Positions 16,551-24,970 of a stretch of 43,327 nucleotides of DNA are shown piece by piece. Every line of letters starts with the position of its first letter. Within the stretch, counting starts at the first letter, position 1. The notes beneath the pieces were generated by a model. That model had not been told where the DNA came from and did not search any database. It saw only the letters and a program-made list of their open reading frames with translations. The stretch is from Flavobacteriales bacterium. GTDB taxonomy: Bacteria; Bacteroidota; Bacteroidia; NS11-12g; UBA955. Made by a program: the position numbers and the translations under genes. The stretch lies in assembly GCA_947487055.1 (NCBI GenBank), contig CANKVN010000007.1, positions 1 through 43,327 of the forward strand, written 5' to 3'.

Positions 16551-17072
16551 TTATTTAATGGAAAAAGGGAAGCTTACATCCACATCGCTTTCTCCCGGAT
16601 CGCAAGTGCCGTTTTTTGACTTTGGCTGGTGTTTTAAATTGATGCGAACCAGACCGCTGCTGATTTTGCCGGCTTGCCATTTGGTTTCCAGGCCAATGGG
16701 ATATTGACCGTCGCTGTCGTTGTAGGCAATGGCAAGGATGTTCGATGTGGGACCTGTGTAACACACCAGATGTTCTGAAGCTTCGTTTTTGATTTCTGTG
16801 GTAATATCGTTGTCGCCGTTGAAAAACTGAATTGCTGCCAGGTATGCTTTGCCACTGTCGCAAACAATGGTATCTGTTTGTGTTGGTGCATTGCCGCCGA
16901 TGCCGTCCGGGTCGCTCCACACAAATGTTTTGGCATTGCCGCTGTCTTTTGGCGTGAGCGTAATTTTAATGGTGGTGATTAGTTCGCCCTCTTCGTGTTT
17001 GTGGCAGGAACCGAGGCTGAATGCAGCCATTAATAGGATTGAAAATCCGATGAATAAATTTGTTTTTCTCAT
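16551..17072 (-). CDS. Lipoprotein partner of the TonB receptor
   Basis: 173 residues. A lipoprotein signal ends in SLGSC with the lipidated Cys at 23, followed at once by HKHEEGE. The mature part (ITTIKITLTPKDSG ... SDPDGIGGNAP ... YLAAIQFFNGDND ... LKHQPKSKNGTCDPGE) matches, from memory, a Bacteroidota lipoprotein family that databases label type 1 periplasmic binding fold and that often follows a TonB receptor. It is likely anchored in the outer membrane and may hand over or bind the receptor's substrate. It begins 14 nt after the receptor stop. The His-Lys-His next to the lipid anchor suggests metal binding (inference). gcvT downstream has its own promoter. Confidence 0.78.
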   Translation of the reverse strand: MRKTNLFIGFSILLMAAFSLGSCHKHEEGELITTIKITLTPKDSGNAKTFVWSDPDGIGGNAPTQTDTIVCDSGKAYLAAIQFFNGDNDITTEIKNEASEHLVCYTGPTSNILAIAYNDSDGQYPIGLETKWQAGKISSGLVRINLKHQPKSKNGTCDPGESDVDVSFPFSIK

Positions 17073-17086
17073 TTTTTTTATTTATT

Positions 17087-19369
17087 TTAGTTGTGTAAAT
17101 GTTTTTTGTTGTGATGGTGAATTTGGTGCATAAAGGTCAGAGCGATGTTACGCCCGGGCATGTCCATGAAATACCGAAAGCGGTCCATGTAACTTCGGTA
17201 TGAAAGGTTAAATACGTTACTTATCCTTAGTTTAAAGTCCCAGTTTTTATTTTTTCTGGATTCAGGCAATGCCATGTTTAAATGCCACAAGGTATAGGCC
17301 GATGGAGGTGCCAGTAAATCGCTTCCGGTATTGTACTGGCGCTGTTGGGTAATGCGTTCTCCCAATACCTGAATGGTGAAAATGGATGTGTGGTAGGTTA
17401 TTTCACCGGTAAGCCGTAATGGCGGTACGAACGATGGATAACGGTTTTCACGGGTGTATTTTCCTTGTACATAACCAACTGTTGTTTTTACCGATAATTG
17501 TTGATTTGGGCGTATTTCCAAAGTTGCATCAATTCCGGTGAAAAGGGCATCAGATTGCAGGTAATAATAACCGGGAAAGGCTCCCCGCACACTTTGAACG
17601 GGAACATTCATGGGTGTAAGGTTGATAAAGCCCGGCAGCCAGTTAATGTAGGGCGATACATACCAAAAAAGCTGTTTTTGACTGTATTGCCATTCTGCTT
17701 CCAGCCTGTAACTGTGTTCTTTTTTCAGTAAGCGGTTGCCTTGTTCATAAGCAGCCGATCCGTGGTGCACACCGGCAGCATAAAGTTCGTTGATCCAGGG
17801 AGCCCGCCATTGCCGGCTGAAATGCCATTGCAGCTGCTGTTTGTTTGTCTGGAATAATCCGGTGTATGCAAAACTGAAGTCGTTGAAAAAACGGCTTTGC
17901 TGGTGCCATTGACCCGCTATCCGTTCCCTGGCCTGAATGATTTTTTCATCTACCCGCAAAGCCCATGTTTGTGTAATTGCTGCGCCATGATGATGCAGCC
18001 ATGCGTATGTACCATTTTGCCAACCCTGGAAATCAGGGAGGAAATAATAACCACCATATCGGTGTATATAGCCTGTTGCCTGGTTGCCTAGCTCCAGCTG
18101 CAAGTTGTTGTTAATATGACGATGGTATCGATAGATTAAAGAAGGTGAGAGTAACACCAAGTCCAATTGGGGAAACTGGTTGGCACTGTTTCGGTGAAAA
18201 TCAAACTCCCGCCGCTGATCATATTGCATCCCGATGGCCCACTCATGTTGGTTGCTCCCCTTGTGTAACGTATTGCCGGCTTGCAGGGAAATGTGGCCCA
18301 CAACCTGTTTGGGTTGGCCTATGGCGTAGCTGAATACATCAGCAGTAAGCGGTTTTTCGCGCTGTATGGCATTTAATAAGTCTTGTACACTGCCTGTTCT
18401 GGTGCCGCTAAATATGCCTCCTTCAAAGCGGTAACCATCAATTTCAATGTGTCGGCTGTGGTTTCCTTTATGGGTGGTGGCGCCTGCAGCCAGCGAAATT
18501 TCTCCCAAGCCAGTGTTGTCCAGCCATTGCCGGGAAGTTCGGTAATTGCCCGATCTTCTGAGTCCTGTATTGATGAAGTATACAGGCGCATTGCTGTCGG
18601 TTCTGTGGACATACTTTGCGCCATATGCGGCCTGATGGCCATTGCTGTGGTAGGATATAGACTGGTTCAGGGTTTGCTCCCCTTCATGGGCTTGTGCCTG
18701 TCTTTTCAGGCGCAGCGCGCCGCCAATGGCATCGTGGGCATAGCGCAGGAGTCCGGCATCTTTGATGAATTCCAGTTCGTCAAAACTTTGTGCATCTGCT
18801 TCGGGATTGTGGTCGTTTCCCCAGCCCTGACCTTCAATTTTAAATTGATTGTTGATGATGGGAAGCCTCAAGCCATACATGCCCCTGGCCATGGGCTTGT
18901 TCTGGGTTTTCCCTCCCTGAAGCAGTTGAATCCCCGGAATCTGCGAGGCGATATTGCTGAAATCTAACCCGGTCGATGTTCGGATTGCATTCCCTTTTAG
19001 CAGCATAGCAGCTGATTTTTCCTTTCCTCCATGGATTATAATGGTGTCTGCTTGCTGGGTAATCGGTTGCAGGAAAATAACAATGTCGGTATCGCAAGAG
19101 GTGCGCAGGTCTATGTGCAAATGCTTAAATCCGGACTTGTCGACCTCTATAATTGTTGGGCCACCGCAAATGCCGGATAACAGGAATCGCCCACTAGTGC
19201 TGCTGTTGGTGTGGTTGTGTCCTTTTTCTATGAATAATTCGGCATAGGCAATAGGAGAACTGTCGGATGCGTTTAGCAACCTTCCGCCAATCTTATAATT
19301 GCACGTTCCCTGGGATTTTAATCCCTGAAATGCAATCAGGATGAGCCATCCCAATGCGAGTTTTTTCAT
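17087..19369 (-). CDS. TonB-dependent outer-membrane receptor
   Basis: 760 residues. Signal peptide at about 1-20 (LALGWLILIAFQGLKSQG), then a carboxypeptidase-regulatory-like domain (about 23-105, GGRLLNASDSSPIAYAEL). A plug domain follows (about 110-225, NIASQIPGIQLLQGG ... IKDAGLLRYAHDAIGGALRL). The beta-barrel runs to the C-terminus (LRISNVFNLSYRSYMD, PGRNIALTF). The last 14 residues hold six His. The substrate cannot be read directly, but neighbours with Cys/His-rich motifs suggest a transition metal or metal chelate. It lies in an operon between a small Cys/His-rich protein and a lipoprotein. It differs from SusC types in size and lacks a SusD neighbour. Confidence 0.92.
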   Translation of the reverse strand: MKKLALGWLILIAFQGLKSQGTCNYKIGGRLLNASDSSPIAYAELFIEKGHNHTNSSTSGRFLLSGICGGPTIIEVDKSGFKHLHIDLRTSCDTDIVIFLQPITQQADTIIIHGGKEKSAAMLLKGNAIRTSTGLDFSNIASQIPGIQLLQGGKTQNKPMARGMYGLRLPIINNQFKIEGQGWGNDHNPEADAQSFDELEFIKDAGLLRYAHDAIGGALRLKRQAQAHEGEQTLNQSISYHSNGHQAAYGAKYVHRTDSNAPVYFINTGLRRSGNYRTSRQWLDNTGLGEISLAAGATTHKGNHSRHIEIDGYRFEGGIFSGTRTGSVQDLLNAIQREKPLTADVFSYAIGQPKQVVGHISLQAGNTLHKGSNQHEWAIGMQYDQRREFDFHRNSANQFPQLDLVLLSPSLIYRYHRHINNNLQLELGNQATGYIHRYGGYYFLPDFQGWQNGTYAWLHHHGAAITQTWALRVDEKIIQARERIAGQWHQQSRFFNDFSFAYTGLFQTNKQQLQWHFSRQWRAPWINELYAAGVHHGSAAYEQGNRLLKKEHSYRLEAEWQYSQKQLFWYVSPYINWLPGFINLTPMNVPVQSVRGAFPGYYYLQSDALFTGIDATLEIRPNQQLSVKTTVGYVQGKYTRENRYPSFVPPLRLTGEITYHTSIFTIQVLGERITQQRQYNTGSDLLAPPSAYTLWHLNMALPESRKNKNWDFKLRISNVFNLSYRSYMDRFRYFMDMPGRNIALTFMHQIHHHNKKHLHN

Positions 19370-19425
19370 TTATTACCTGTTTTGATGCCTTTCAAAGGCA
19401 AAGCATCACGCCCTGTTTGTGAAAA

Positions 19426-19734
19426 TTAACAGGGGAGAACAGGTGGGGCTTTGTTCTGAAAATAGACCGGTGCGGAAATTACATCCCGGCAAAGCCTAAT
19501 GGTTTTAATTTTGGTCGAAAACGGTGTTTTGAAAAGGAAAGTAGTGGCCTCGAAAGGTTCTGCAATCAGGGCTTCATGGTCACATACAGAGCAATGTGCT
19601 TTGTATGTGGCTTCTGTGTGAACAACATTAAATTCTTCGCCGGAATGACAATCGTGCAGCCATGATTTAGGAATTTGTACCAGTGTGGCACAAATCAATA
19701 AGACCAGGGCAATATACCGACGAAGTTTAGGCAT
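19426..19734 (-). CDS. Small exported Cys/His-rich protein, HYC_CC_PP/DUF2946-like
   Basis: 102 residues. An N-terminal hydrophobic stretch (YIALVLLICATLVQIP) is a signal peptide or anchor. It is followed by WLHDCHSGEE and KAHCSVCDHEA, two Cys/His clusters suited to metal binding, and an end in NKAPPVL. This pattern resembles small periplasmic proteins placed beside metal TonB receptors (HYC_CC_PP or DUF2946 groups, from memory). It overlaps the previous gene as TAATG and lies 56 nt before the receptor gene, so it belongs to the same unit. Likely function: metal binding or handling in the periplasm, unproven. Confidence 0.7.
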   Translation of the reverse strand: MPKLRRYIALVLLICATLVQIPKSWLHDCHSGEEFNVVHTEATYKAHCSVCDHEALIAEPFEATTFLFKTPFSTKIKTIRLCRDVISAPVYFQNKAPPVLPC

Positions 19735-20060
19735 TAAGCCAGCGCTTGCAACATGTTTGTCATTTCCCGCAGTTCATCGCGGTTGTAGGTGTTTTCAGAC
19801 TTGATGGCCAGAGAAATAAGATACAGGAAATTTTCCTGCGTGCTTTCTTCATCTTCCAGGTAGGCCAACTCAAAGCCTTCGTTGGCTTCAAGGTGCTGCC
19901 AGCACAAGCGCAGGGCCCTTGTCAACAATGGATCCTCTTCTTTGAGGGCAAATTCGCGGGCTTCTTGCAATAAGGGAATTAATTTATCGGTCTTAATCCC
20001 ATCTTTTTCAACCAGCTTCTGGATTTTTTCCAGGACATTATTGGCTTCCGGTGTACGCAT
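19734..20060 (-). CDS. Small all-helical cytoplasmic protein, unknown function
   Basis: 108 residues, no signal peptide, acidic, with helical segments (NVLEKIQKLVEKDG, LIPLLQEAREFALKEEDPLL, ALRLCWQHLEANEGFE, RDELREMTNMLQALA) that look like paired helices of a TPR-like or four-helix fold. I do not recognise the family. It is the first gene of the receptor operon and its stop overlaps the next start (TAATG). A TAnnTTTG promoter and a short palindrome lie just upstream. It could be an accessory or regulatory protein for the operon, but nothing in the sequence shows that. Confidence 0.7.
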   Translation of the reverse strand: MRTPEANNVLEKIQKLVEKDGIKTDKLIPLLQEAREFALKEEDPLLTRALRLCWQHLEANEGFELAYLEDEESTQENFLYLISLAIKSENTYNRDELREMTNMLQALA

Positions 20061-20082
20061 GTTTTCTAAAGTAAATGAACCG

Positions 20083-20105
20083 CAAATATAACCATTCGGT
20101 CCGAA
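20083..20105 (-). promoter_or_regulatory. Receptor-operon promoter with adjacent palindrome
   Basis: TATATTTG (20083-20090, minus strand) matches TAnnTTTG, 22 nt before the ATG at 20060. Just upstream, 20095-20105 is the palindrome TTCGG-A-CCGAA, placed between the -7 and -33 positions where an operator would block transcription. It also lies 4 nt after the EamA stop, so a weak terminator is the alternative reading. Confidence 0.45.
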
Positions 20106-20109
20106 ATAT

Positions 20110-21009
20110 TTACCGCGCTTTGCCGATTAGGCTCATCCTCAATCTGTATTTGCCGCTCACCAGCCAAACACCGATGATAATCATGAGTGCATATATGGCT
20201 TTTTCAACGGTCATGCTGTCCCGGCCCAGCAAAACCGCAATGAACGACGCCAGTAGCGGTTGAAGGTAAATATAAACCCCTACCAGTGAGGCATTTGCGT
20301 TCTTTATGCCATAGGTGTTGAGCAGGTAAACCAAAAAACTTGTAAAAAACAGCACATACCCAATTTTTAGCCAGATATCCGACGGAATGAGGTGCCAGTT
20401 GGTATGTAAAAGCGGAAGGGCTCCCAAAGGGGCAATGTATAAAATGCCCATCCCAAACATGACGCGGTTTACCGTAATGGCGTGGTATTTATTGGCCAGC
20501 CGTTTGGCAAGCACCAGGTAAACAGCATAGAATAACGCGTTCACCGCTACCCATAAATCTCCTTCCAGCGTTTCTGCGTTAAATTGTGCGCCTTTTCCCC
20601 ACATCAGGAGCATAGCCCCTAGCGCCCCAATGCTTATGCCTGCTACCATATTGATTGATGGTTTTTTTCGCTGAACAGCATGTTCGATGATGGCAACAAA
20701 TAAGGGCGTAACCAGCATCAGCACCGCTCCGTTTATGGGTTTGGTCATGCTCAATCCTTTGAAAAACATGAACATATTGGCGGCAGTACCAAAAAAAGCG
20801 CATACCATAAACCTTACCAGATCGGCTTTCCAGTCTATAGGCTTGTCTTTGATGAACAGTGAGCAAAGGTTAAACAACAGGCAGGCTGTTAAAATCCTTA
20901 ACCATACAAAGGCCTCGGGAGTAATATATCCCGGCATGATTTGCCCGGCCCATGAAAACAGGATGGCATACAACAAGGATACAAGAAACAATGCCGCGTG
21001 AACTTTCAA
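20110..21009 (-). CDS. EamA/DMT-family transporter
   Basis: 299 residues with about ten transmembrane helices in two EamA halves (first half about 1-135, second about 150-285). Recognisable features are the first-helix region LLYAILFSWAGQIMPGYITPEAFVWLRI and, in the second half, LVYLLNTYGIKNANASLVGVYIYLQPLLASF. Family members are inner-membrane exporters or exchangers of amino acids and other metabolites; the substrate is not predictable here. The start overlaps the preceding stop (ATGA), so it is translated with the TerB-DnaJ gene. The next operon's promoter begins about 20 nt past its stop. Confidence 0.9.
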   Translation of the reverse strand: MKVHAALFLVSLLYAILFSWAGQIMPGYITPEAFVWLRILTACLLFNLCSLFIKDKPIDWKADLVRFMVCAFFGTAANMFMFFKGLSMTKPINGAVLMLVTPLFVAIIEHAVQRKKPSINMVAGISIGALGAMLLMWGKGAQFNAETLEGDLWVAVNALFYAVYLVLAKRLANKYHAITVNRVMFGMGILYIAPLGALPLLHTNWHLIPSDIWLKIGYVLFFTSFLVYLLNTYGIKNANASLVGVYIYLQPLLASFIAVLLGRDSMTVEKAIYALMIIIGVWLVSGKYRLRMSLIGKAR

Positions 21010-21749
21010 CTCCAGCCTTTCTTGCGTTTGATGCTTTCGTAGGCCTTCTGAACAGCCAAAAACTTTTCTTCGGCAGCTTTCTTTTCCTTTTCACTTAAGC
21101 CCAGTAACCGGTCAGGATGAAATCGCATGGCCATTTTTCGGTGCGCTTTTTTCACATCTTCTTCACCCGCATCCGGGCTCACATCCAATATTTTATATTC
21201 AGAGTCCGGTGTGGTGACAAACATTGCCCGCAAAGCGAGGAAATCCGGCGTTGTGATGGCCATTTGCGTTGCGATAAATTGGAGCATCTGCAGTTCCGAT
21301 GGGTTTATTTCGGAGTCGGCCCTGGAAATCCTGAACAATACATGCAGCAATTCCAGCCGTTGGCTATAAGCCATGGCGCCGCGGATATGCCTGCATACAT
21401 AGGAAACGTCCTGCTTCTCTTTTAGCATTTCCCGCAAAACCAGGAGCAAATCACTTGCACGCTGCTCGCCGTAGGTTCTCACCAGCATGCGTTTCACCAG
21501 TTCCAGCTCGCTGCGCATGGCAGAGCCATCTGCATTCATGATGGCGGCAATCAGCACCAGCAAGTGGTGCGAAAAATCTGTGTTTGTTTGCCTATGGTAG
21601 CCTTCCGTGTTGTCTGCATCCGAACTTTTGGGCTGATCGCTACCCATGTATTCGATGTACATTCCAATTAAAAAACCAATCAATGCGCCAAAAGGACCGG
21701 CAGTAATCAGTCCAATAACAGCTCCAATAATGGCTATGGTAATTTTCAA
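21006..21749 (-). CDS. TerB and DnaJ domain protein, DjlA-like
   Basis: 247 residues. A Gly/Ala-rich hydrophobic N-terminus (IIGAVIGLITAGPFGALIGFLIGMYI) anchors it to the inner membrane, as in DjlA. A TerB-like helical domain follows at about 58-170 (HLLVLIAAIMNADGSAMRSELELV), then a C-terminal J domain at about 185-247 with the HPD triad (MAMRFHPDRL) needed to stimulate DnaK ATPase. It would act as a membrane-bound co-chaperone. It starts 12 nt after the DUF4340 gene and overlaps the EamA gene by four bases, in a three-gene operon. The layout equals E. coli DjlA, but I leave the symbol blank. Confidence 0.9.
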   Translation of the reverse strand: MKITIAIIGAVIGLITAGPFGALIGFLIGMYIEYMGSDQPKSSDADNTEGYHRQTNTDFSHHLLVLIAAIMNADGSAMRSELELVKRMLVRTYGEQRASDLLLVLREMLKEKQDVSYVCRHIRGAMAYSQRLELLHVLFRISRADSEINPSELQMLQFIATQMAITTPDFLALRAMFVTTPDSEYKILDVSPDAGEEDVKKAHRKMAMRFHPDRLLGLSEKEKKAAEEKFLAVQKAYESIKRKKGWS

Positions 21750-21761
21750 AGGAAAAAGGAA

Positions 21762-22811
21762 TTATTTAGCGGGGTCCGCTGTTTTAACAAAATCCCCAAG
21801 GGTTTTCATCCTGCTCTTCATAACGGCCCCCTGCACAATCCAAAGTTCAGGCTTTCCGGATATCTGCAACCAGTAGGTTTCTGTTTCAAAATCAGGAATA
21901 CTGCCATCCCGCAGCTGTTGGGCATAGCTTTCGCCGCTGATTTGCATGCGGTAAAGTTTTATTTCCTTTTTGATACCCTTGCTGTCGGTAATGGAAAGGA
22001 TGAAAAATGGACCTTGTTTCAAAACACTGTCACGCAGTGCAGGTTTTTTGTTGATGCCTGCAGTTTCGCCATATTCGCGGGCCACATTCTGAAAGCGCTC
22101 CAAAAAAGAAAGCAGGCGTGTCTGATTCACTTCGGGCAATTTTTTGCCGGTATGGTTGGTCAGGTAAACCCCGTCAGCATTCTGCTCTATCATAAAACCC
22201 TCCTGCGGTGCAGCCGGCCAGGTTGCTTTCAGTGTTTTAATTTGTTCGGCAGTGAAATCCAGAACCACAGGGGAGCGCCATGCATCAAAATCCAGGGTGA
22301 AATAAGGTGTTAAATAGCCCTTGAATCCGGCAATTTCAATGATTGCAGGCCTTTCCATTTCGGGGTTGTACATATACGTAGCCTCCTGGTTTGGGGTGGG
22401 GTTGCCAACATAAATGGTATTGATTTCTTTATTGCCTTCATAGAAAACAGCTTTTATGCCATTCAAAGCAATCTCGCGGGTCACGGGCTCTTTCTCTGCC
22501 TCAGACACAGGGGTTTTAATGGTTGATTTTTTCATCACCCAAAAAAGCAGCTCGCGAATGCTGTGGGTGTCGGCAGGTTCATTCAGCCTGTCGTTTTTAA
22601 CAAACCACTGCCCTGATTTTTCCCTATATATAATAAGGTATGGTAATTTAGGATTGTTGGGGGCAAGCAATATTTTATCAATGGCCTGCGGGTTTTCCAG
22701 GCGGAACAGTTCATGACTTTCGGTGCCTGTTTTGTTCAGGTTTTTCCGTAACAAGAAAAATACAGCAACAAGTACCAACAAACTGACGGTGGCAATAAGG
22801 ATTCTTTTCAT
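21762..22811 (-). CDS. DUF4340-type membrane-anchored protein
   Basis: 349 residues from MKRILIATVSLLVLVAVFFLLRK, chosen because a TAnnTTTG promoter lies 8 nt upstream; the ORF-track start 42 nt earlier lies before the promoter. One N-terminal membrane helix is followed by a large periplasmic region. Repeating beta-rich blocks (FRLENPQAIDKILLAPNNP, FVKNDRLNEPADTHSIRELLFWV, VLDFTAEQIKTLKATWP, YWLQISGKPELW) fit DUF4340, found in some lineages beside gliding or ABC-transport auxiliary genes. No such genes are adjacent here. Function unknown. It is first in an operon with the DjlA-like and EamA genes. Confidence 0.82.
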   Translation of the reverse strand: MKRILIATVSLLVLVAVFFLLRKNLNKTGTESHELFRLENPQAIDKILLAPNNPKLPYLIIYREKSGQWFVKNDRLNEPADTHSIRELLFWVMKKSTIKTPVSEAEKEPVTREIALNGIKAVFYEGNKEINTIYVGNPTPNQEATYMYNPEMERPAIIEIAGFKGYLTPYFTLDFDAWRSPVVLDFTAEQIKTLKATWPAAPQEGFMIEQNADGVYLTNHTGKKLPEVNQTRLLSFLERFQNVAREYGETAGINKKPALRDSVLKQGPFFILSITDSKGIKKEIKLYRMQISGESYAQQLRDGSIPDFETETYWLQISGKPELWIVQGAVMKSRMKTLGDFVKTADPAK

Positions 22812-22819
22812 GAAGAATG

Positions 22820-22827
22820 CAAAGGTA
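22820..22827 (-). promoter_or_regulatory. -7 promoter element of the DUF4340 operon
   Basis: TACCTTTG on the minus strand matches TAnnTTTG, 8 nt before the ATG at 22811. Confidence 0.55.
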
Positions 22828-22914
22828 AATACCAAAAGGATAGGGAAGGACAATTGTGAAAAAAGTTGACGAAGCGATGTTCATTTGAACCATTAAAAAA
22901 AATGCAGGGAATGT

Positions 22915-22945
22915 TTTGTTAAATCAAACAAAAGGGCTATTTTTG
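22915..22945 (+). promoter_or_regulatory. Promoter of the tRNA-tuf-ribosomal operon, TTTG-N19-TATTTTTG
   Basis: TTTG at 22915-22918 and TATTTTTG at 22938-22945 with a 19-bp spacer is the best full match to the Bacteroidota -33/-7 consensus in the window. It lies 46 nt before the first tRNA. No second comparable promoter was noticed before rpoC, so it may drive much of the superoperon. Confidence 0.7.
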
Positions 22946-22991
22946 CAGTCCTTTTTACGGCCCATGCCCATGGAGCCGCGTTCTTTAACAT

Positions 22992-23064
<73 letters not shown>

Positions 23065-23089
23065 CCGTGCATTTGAAATGCGAAAACAA

Positions 23090-23172
23090 GGGGAAATACC
23101 AGAGCGGCCAAATGGGGCAGACTGTAAATCTGCTGTCTTACGACTTCGGAGGTTCGAATCCTTCTTTCCCCA
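23090..23172 (+). tRNA. tRNA-Tyr (anticodon GTA)
   Basis: 83 nt, class II tRNA with a long variable arm. Acceptor GGGGAAA/TTTCCCC, anticodon loop CTGTAAA (GTA at 23124-23126), T-loop TTCGAAT and discriminator A. CCA is encoded directly after it (23173-23175). Confidence 0.95.
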
Positions 23173-23191
23173 CCACTTTTTCAAATGCAAT

Positions 23192-23264
23192 GCGGGAGTA
23201 GCTCAGTTGGTAGAGCGACAGCCTTCCAAGCTGTAGGTCGCGAGTTCGAGCCTCGTCTCCCGCT
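23192..23264 (+). tRNA. tRNA-Gly (anticodon TCC)
   Basis: 73 nt with acceptor GCGGGAG/CTCCCGC, D-arm GCTCAGTTGGTAGAGC, anticodon loop CTTCCAA (TCC at 23225-23227), T-loop TTCGAGC and discriminator T. CCA is not encoded. Confidence 0.95.
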
Positions 23265-23277
23265 CAATTAGGAGCGA

Positions 23278-23291
23278 CACGGTTAGCCGTG
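23278..23291 (+). other. Small hairpin in the tRNA-Gly/tRNA-Thr spacer
   Basis: CACGG-TTAG-CCGTG forms a 5-bp stem with a 4-nt loop. It lies in the 83-nt spacer, which is longer than the other tRNA spacers of this cluster and has no ORF. It may be a processing site. Confidence 0.3.
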
Positions 23292-23347
23292 AAGTTCCAA
23301 AATCGGGGTTTCTCCGGAAATTCCAGGTACTGCAAAGTGCCAAACAA

Positions 23348-23419
<72 letters not shown>

Positions 23420-23458
23420 CCATAAACAGGACAGACAAACTTTAAATATAAAAAAAAC

Positions 23459-24643
23459 ATGGCAAAAGAAACATTTGACCGCTCCAAACCTCACGTAAAC
23501 ATTGGTACAATCGGTCACGTAGATCACGGTAAAACAACCCTTACCGCTGCGATCACCACAGTACTGGCTGATGCCGGTCTTTCAGAGAAAAGGTCTTTCG
23601 ATTCGATCGACTCTGCTCCTGAAGAAAAAGAACGCGGTATTACCATTAACACCGCACACGTAGAATACCAGACTGGCAACCGCCACTATGCGCACGTTGA
23701 CTGTCCAGGTCACGCTGACTATGTTAAAAACATGGTAACAGGTGCTGCACAGATGGACGGCGCTATCTTGGTAGTAGCTTCTACAGACGGCCCTATGCCA
23801 CAGACCCGCGAGCACATCCTGCTTGCCCGTCAGGTTGGTGTTCCCCGTTTGGTGGTATTCATGAACAAAGTTGACATGGTTGACGACGAAGAACTGCTTG
23901 ACCTGGTTGAGCTTGAAATTCGCGACCTGTTGAAATTCTATGAATTCGACGCAGACAATACCCCAATCATCCGTGGCTCAGCTTTGGGTGGTTTGAATGG
24001 CGATGCCAAATGGGTAGCTACCATCCGCGAACTGATGGATGCAGTTGACACTTGGATTCCTGTTCCTCCACGTTTGGTTGACCAGCCTTTCCTTATGCCT
24101 GTAGAAGACGTATTCTCGATCACTGGTCGTGGTACTGTTGCTACCGGTCGTATTGAGCGTGGTGTAATCAACGTTGGTCAGTCTGTAGATATCATCGGTT
24201 TCGGTGCCCACATGACCTCTACCTGCACAGGTGTGGAAATGTTCCGCAAACTGTTGGATCGCGGTGAAGCTGGTGACAACGCCGGTATCCTGCTGCGTGG
24301 TATCGAGAAAACCGATATCCGCCGTGGTATGGTTATCTGTGCTCCTAAGTCAGTTTCTCCCCACAGGAAGTTCAAAGCTGAGATTTATGTACTGAGCAAA
24401 GAAGAAGGTGGTCGTCATACCCCATTCTTCAACAAGTACCGTCCTCAGTTCTACTTCCGTACAACGGACGTAACTGGTGAAATTATGTTGGCTGAAGGAA
24501 CTGAAATGGTTATGCCTGGTGATAACATTTCTATCAACGTTGAGCTGATTCAGCCAATCGCGATGGAAAAAGGTCTTCGCTTCGCTATCCGTGAAGGTGG
24601 CCGTACCGTAGGTGCTGGTCAGGTTACTGAAATCATCGAATAA
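23459..24643 (+). CDS. tuf: Elongation factor Tu
   Basis: 394 residues. It delivers aminoacyl-tRNA to the ribosome with GTP. G-domain motifs: GHVDHGKTT (P-loop), [12 protein letters not shown] (switch I), DCPGHADYV (switch II), NKVD and the GSAL loop. Domain II ([19 protein letters not shown]) and domain III ([21 protein letters not shown] ... [15 protein letters not shown]) are complete. Codon use is biased toward a small set, as expected for a highly expressed gene. Length equals the family norm. It is embedded between tRNA genes in one transcript. Confidence 0.98.
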   Translation: MAKETFDRSKPHVNIGTIGHVDHGKTTLTAAITTVLADAGLSEKRSFDSIDSAPEEKERGITINTAHVEYQTGNRHYAHVDCPGHADYVKNMVTGAAQMDGAILVVASTDGPMPQTREHILLARQVGVPRLVVFMNKVDMVDDEELLDLVELEIRDLLKFYEFDADNTPIIRGSALGGLNGDAKWVATIRELMDAVDTWIPVPPRLVDQPFLMPVEDVFSITGRGTVATGRIERGVINVGQSVDIIGFGAHMTSTCTGVEMFRKLLDRGEAGDNAGILLRGIEKTDIRRGMVICAPKSVSPHRKFKAEIYVLSKEEGGRHTPFFNKYRPQFYFRTTDVTGEIMLAEGTEMVMPGDNISINVELIQPIAMEKGLRFAIREGGRTVGAGQVTEIIE

Positions 24644-24656
24644 TTTTTGACCATAA

Positions 24657-24678
24657 GGAAGGCGGCTTGCCGCCTTCC
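24657..24678 (+). other. GC-rich hairpin between tuf and tRNA-Trp
   Basis: GGAAGGCGGC-TT-GCCGCCTTCC is a perfect 22-base palindrome, 13 nt after the tuf stop. It is followed by GTTATA instead of a T-run, so it is not a classic terminator. It may act as an attenuator, an mRNA-stabilising end or a processing site releasing tRNA-Trp. Confidence 0.6.
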
Positions 24679-24683
24679 GTTAT

Positions 24684-24754
24684 ACGGGCATAGTTCAATG
24701 GTAGAATAGAGGTCTCCAAAACCTTTGATCTGGGTTCGAATCCTAGTGCCCGTG
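24684..24754 (+). tRNA. tRNA-Trp (anticodon CCA)
   Basis: 71 nt with acceptor ACGGGCA/TGCCCGT, D-arm AGTTCAATGGTAGAAT, anticodon loop CTCCAAA (CCA at 24716-24718), T-loop TTCGAAT and discriminator G as expected for Trp. CCA 3' end is not encoded. It lies 16 nt before secE. Confidence 0.95.
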
Positions 24755-24769
24755 CTAAATAGAAGCGCA

Positions 24770-24964
24770 ATGTTTGAAAGAATAGGAAATTACTTCCGCG
24801 AAACCCGCGATGAACTCCTGAATAAGGTTTCATGGCCCTCGTGGAACGAACTTACGGAAAGCACCAGTATTGTACTGGTGGCCTCTGTCCTTTTTGCCCT
24901 GATCATCTGGTTGATGGATCAGGGATTGGGATATTCATTGGCTACGTTTTATAAATTATTTTAA
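24770..24964 (+). CDS. secE: Preprotein translocase subunit SecE
   Basis: 64 residues from MFERIGNYF; the ORF track's start lies inside tRNA-Trp and is rejected. It has the conserved amphipathic stretch DELLNKVSWPSWNELTEST followed by a single transmembrane helix (SIVLVASVLFALIIWLMDQGL). SecE clamps the SecY channel in the inner membrane. Short one-helix form, normal outside enterobacteria. nusG follows after 6 nt. Confidence 0.95.
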   Translation: MFERIGNYFRETRDELLNKVSWPSWNELTESTSIVLVASVLFALIIWLMDQGLGYSLATFYKLF

Positions 24965-24970
24965 CCCGCA

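Noticed and set aside
24633-24833. Minus-strand ORF of 66 residues over tRNA-Trp
   Set aside because: Antisense tRNA artefact (RALGFEPRSKVLETSILPLN) overlapping secE on the other strand.
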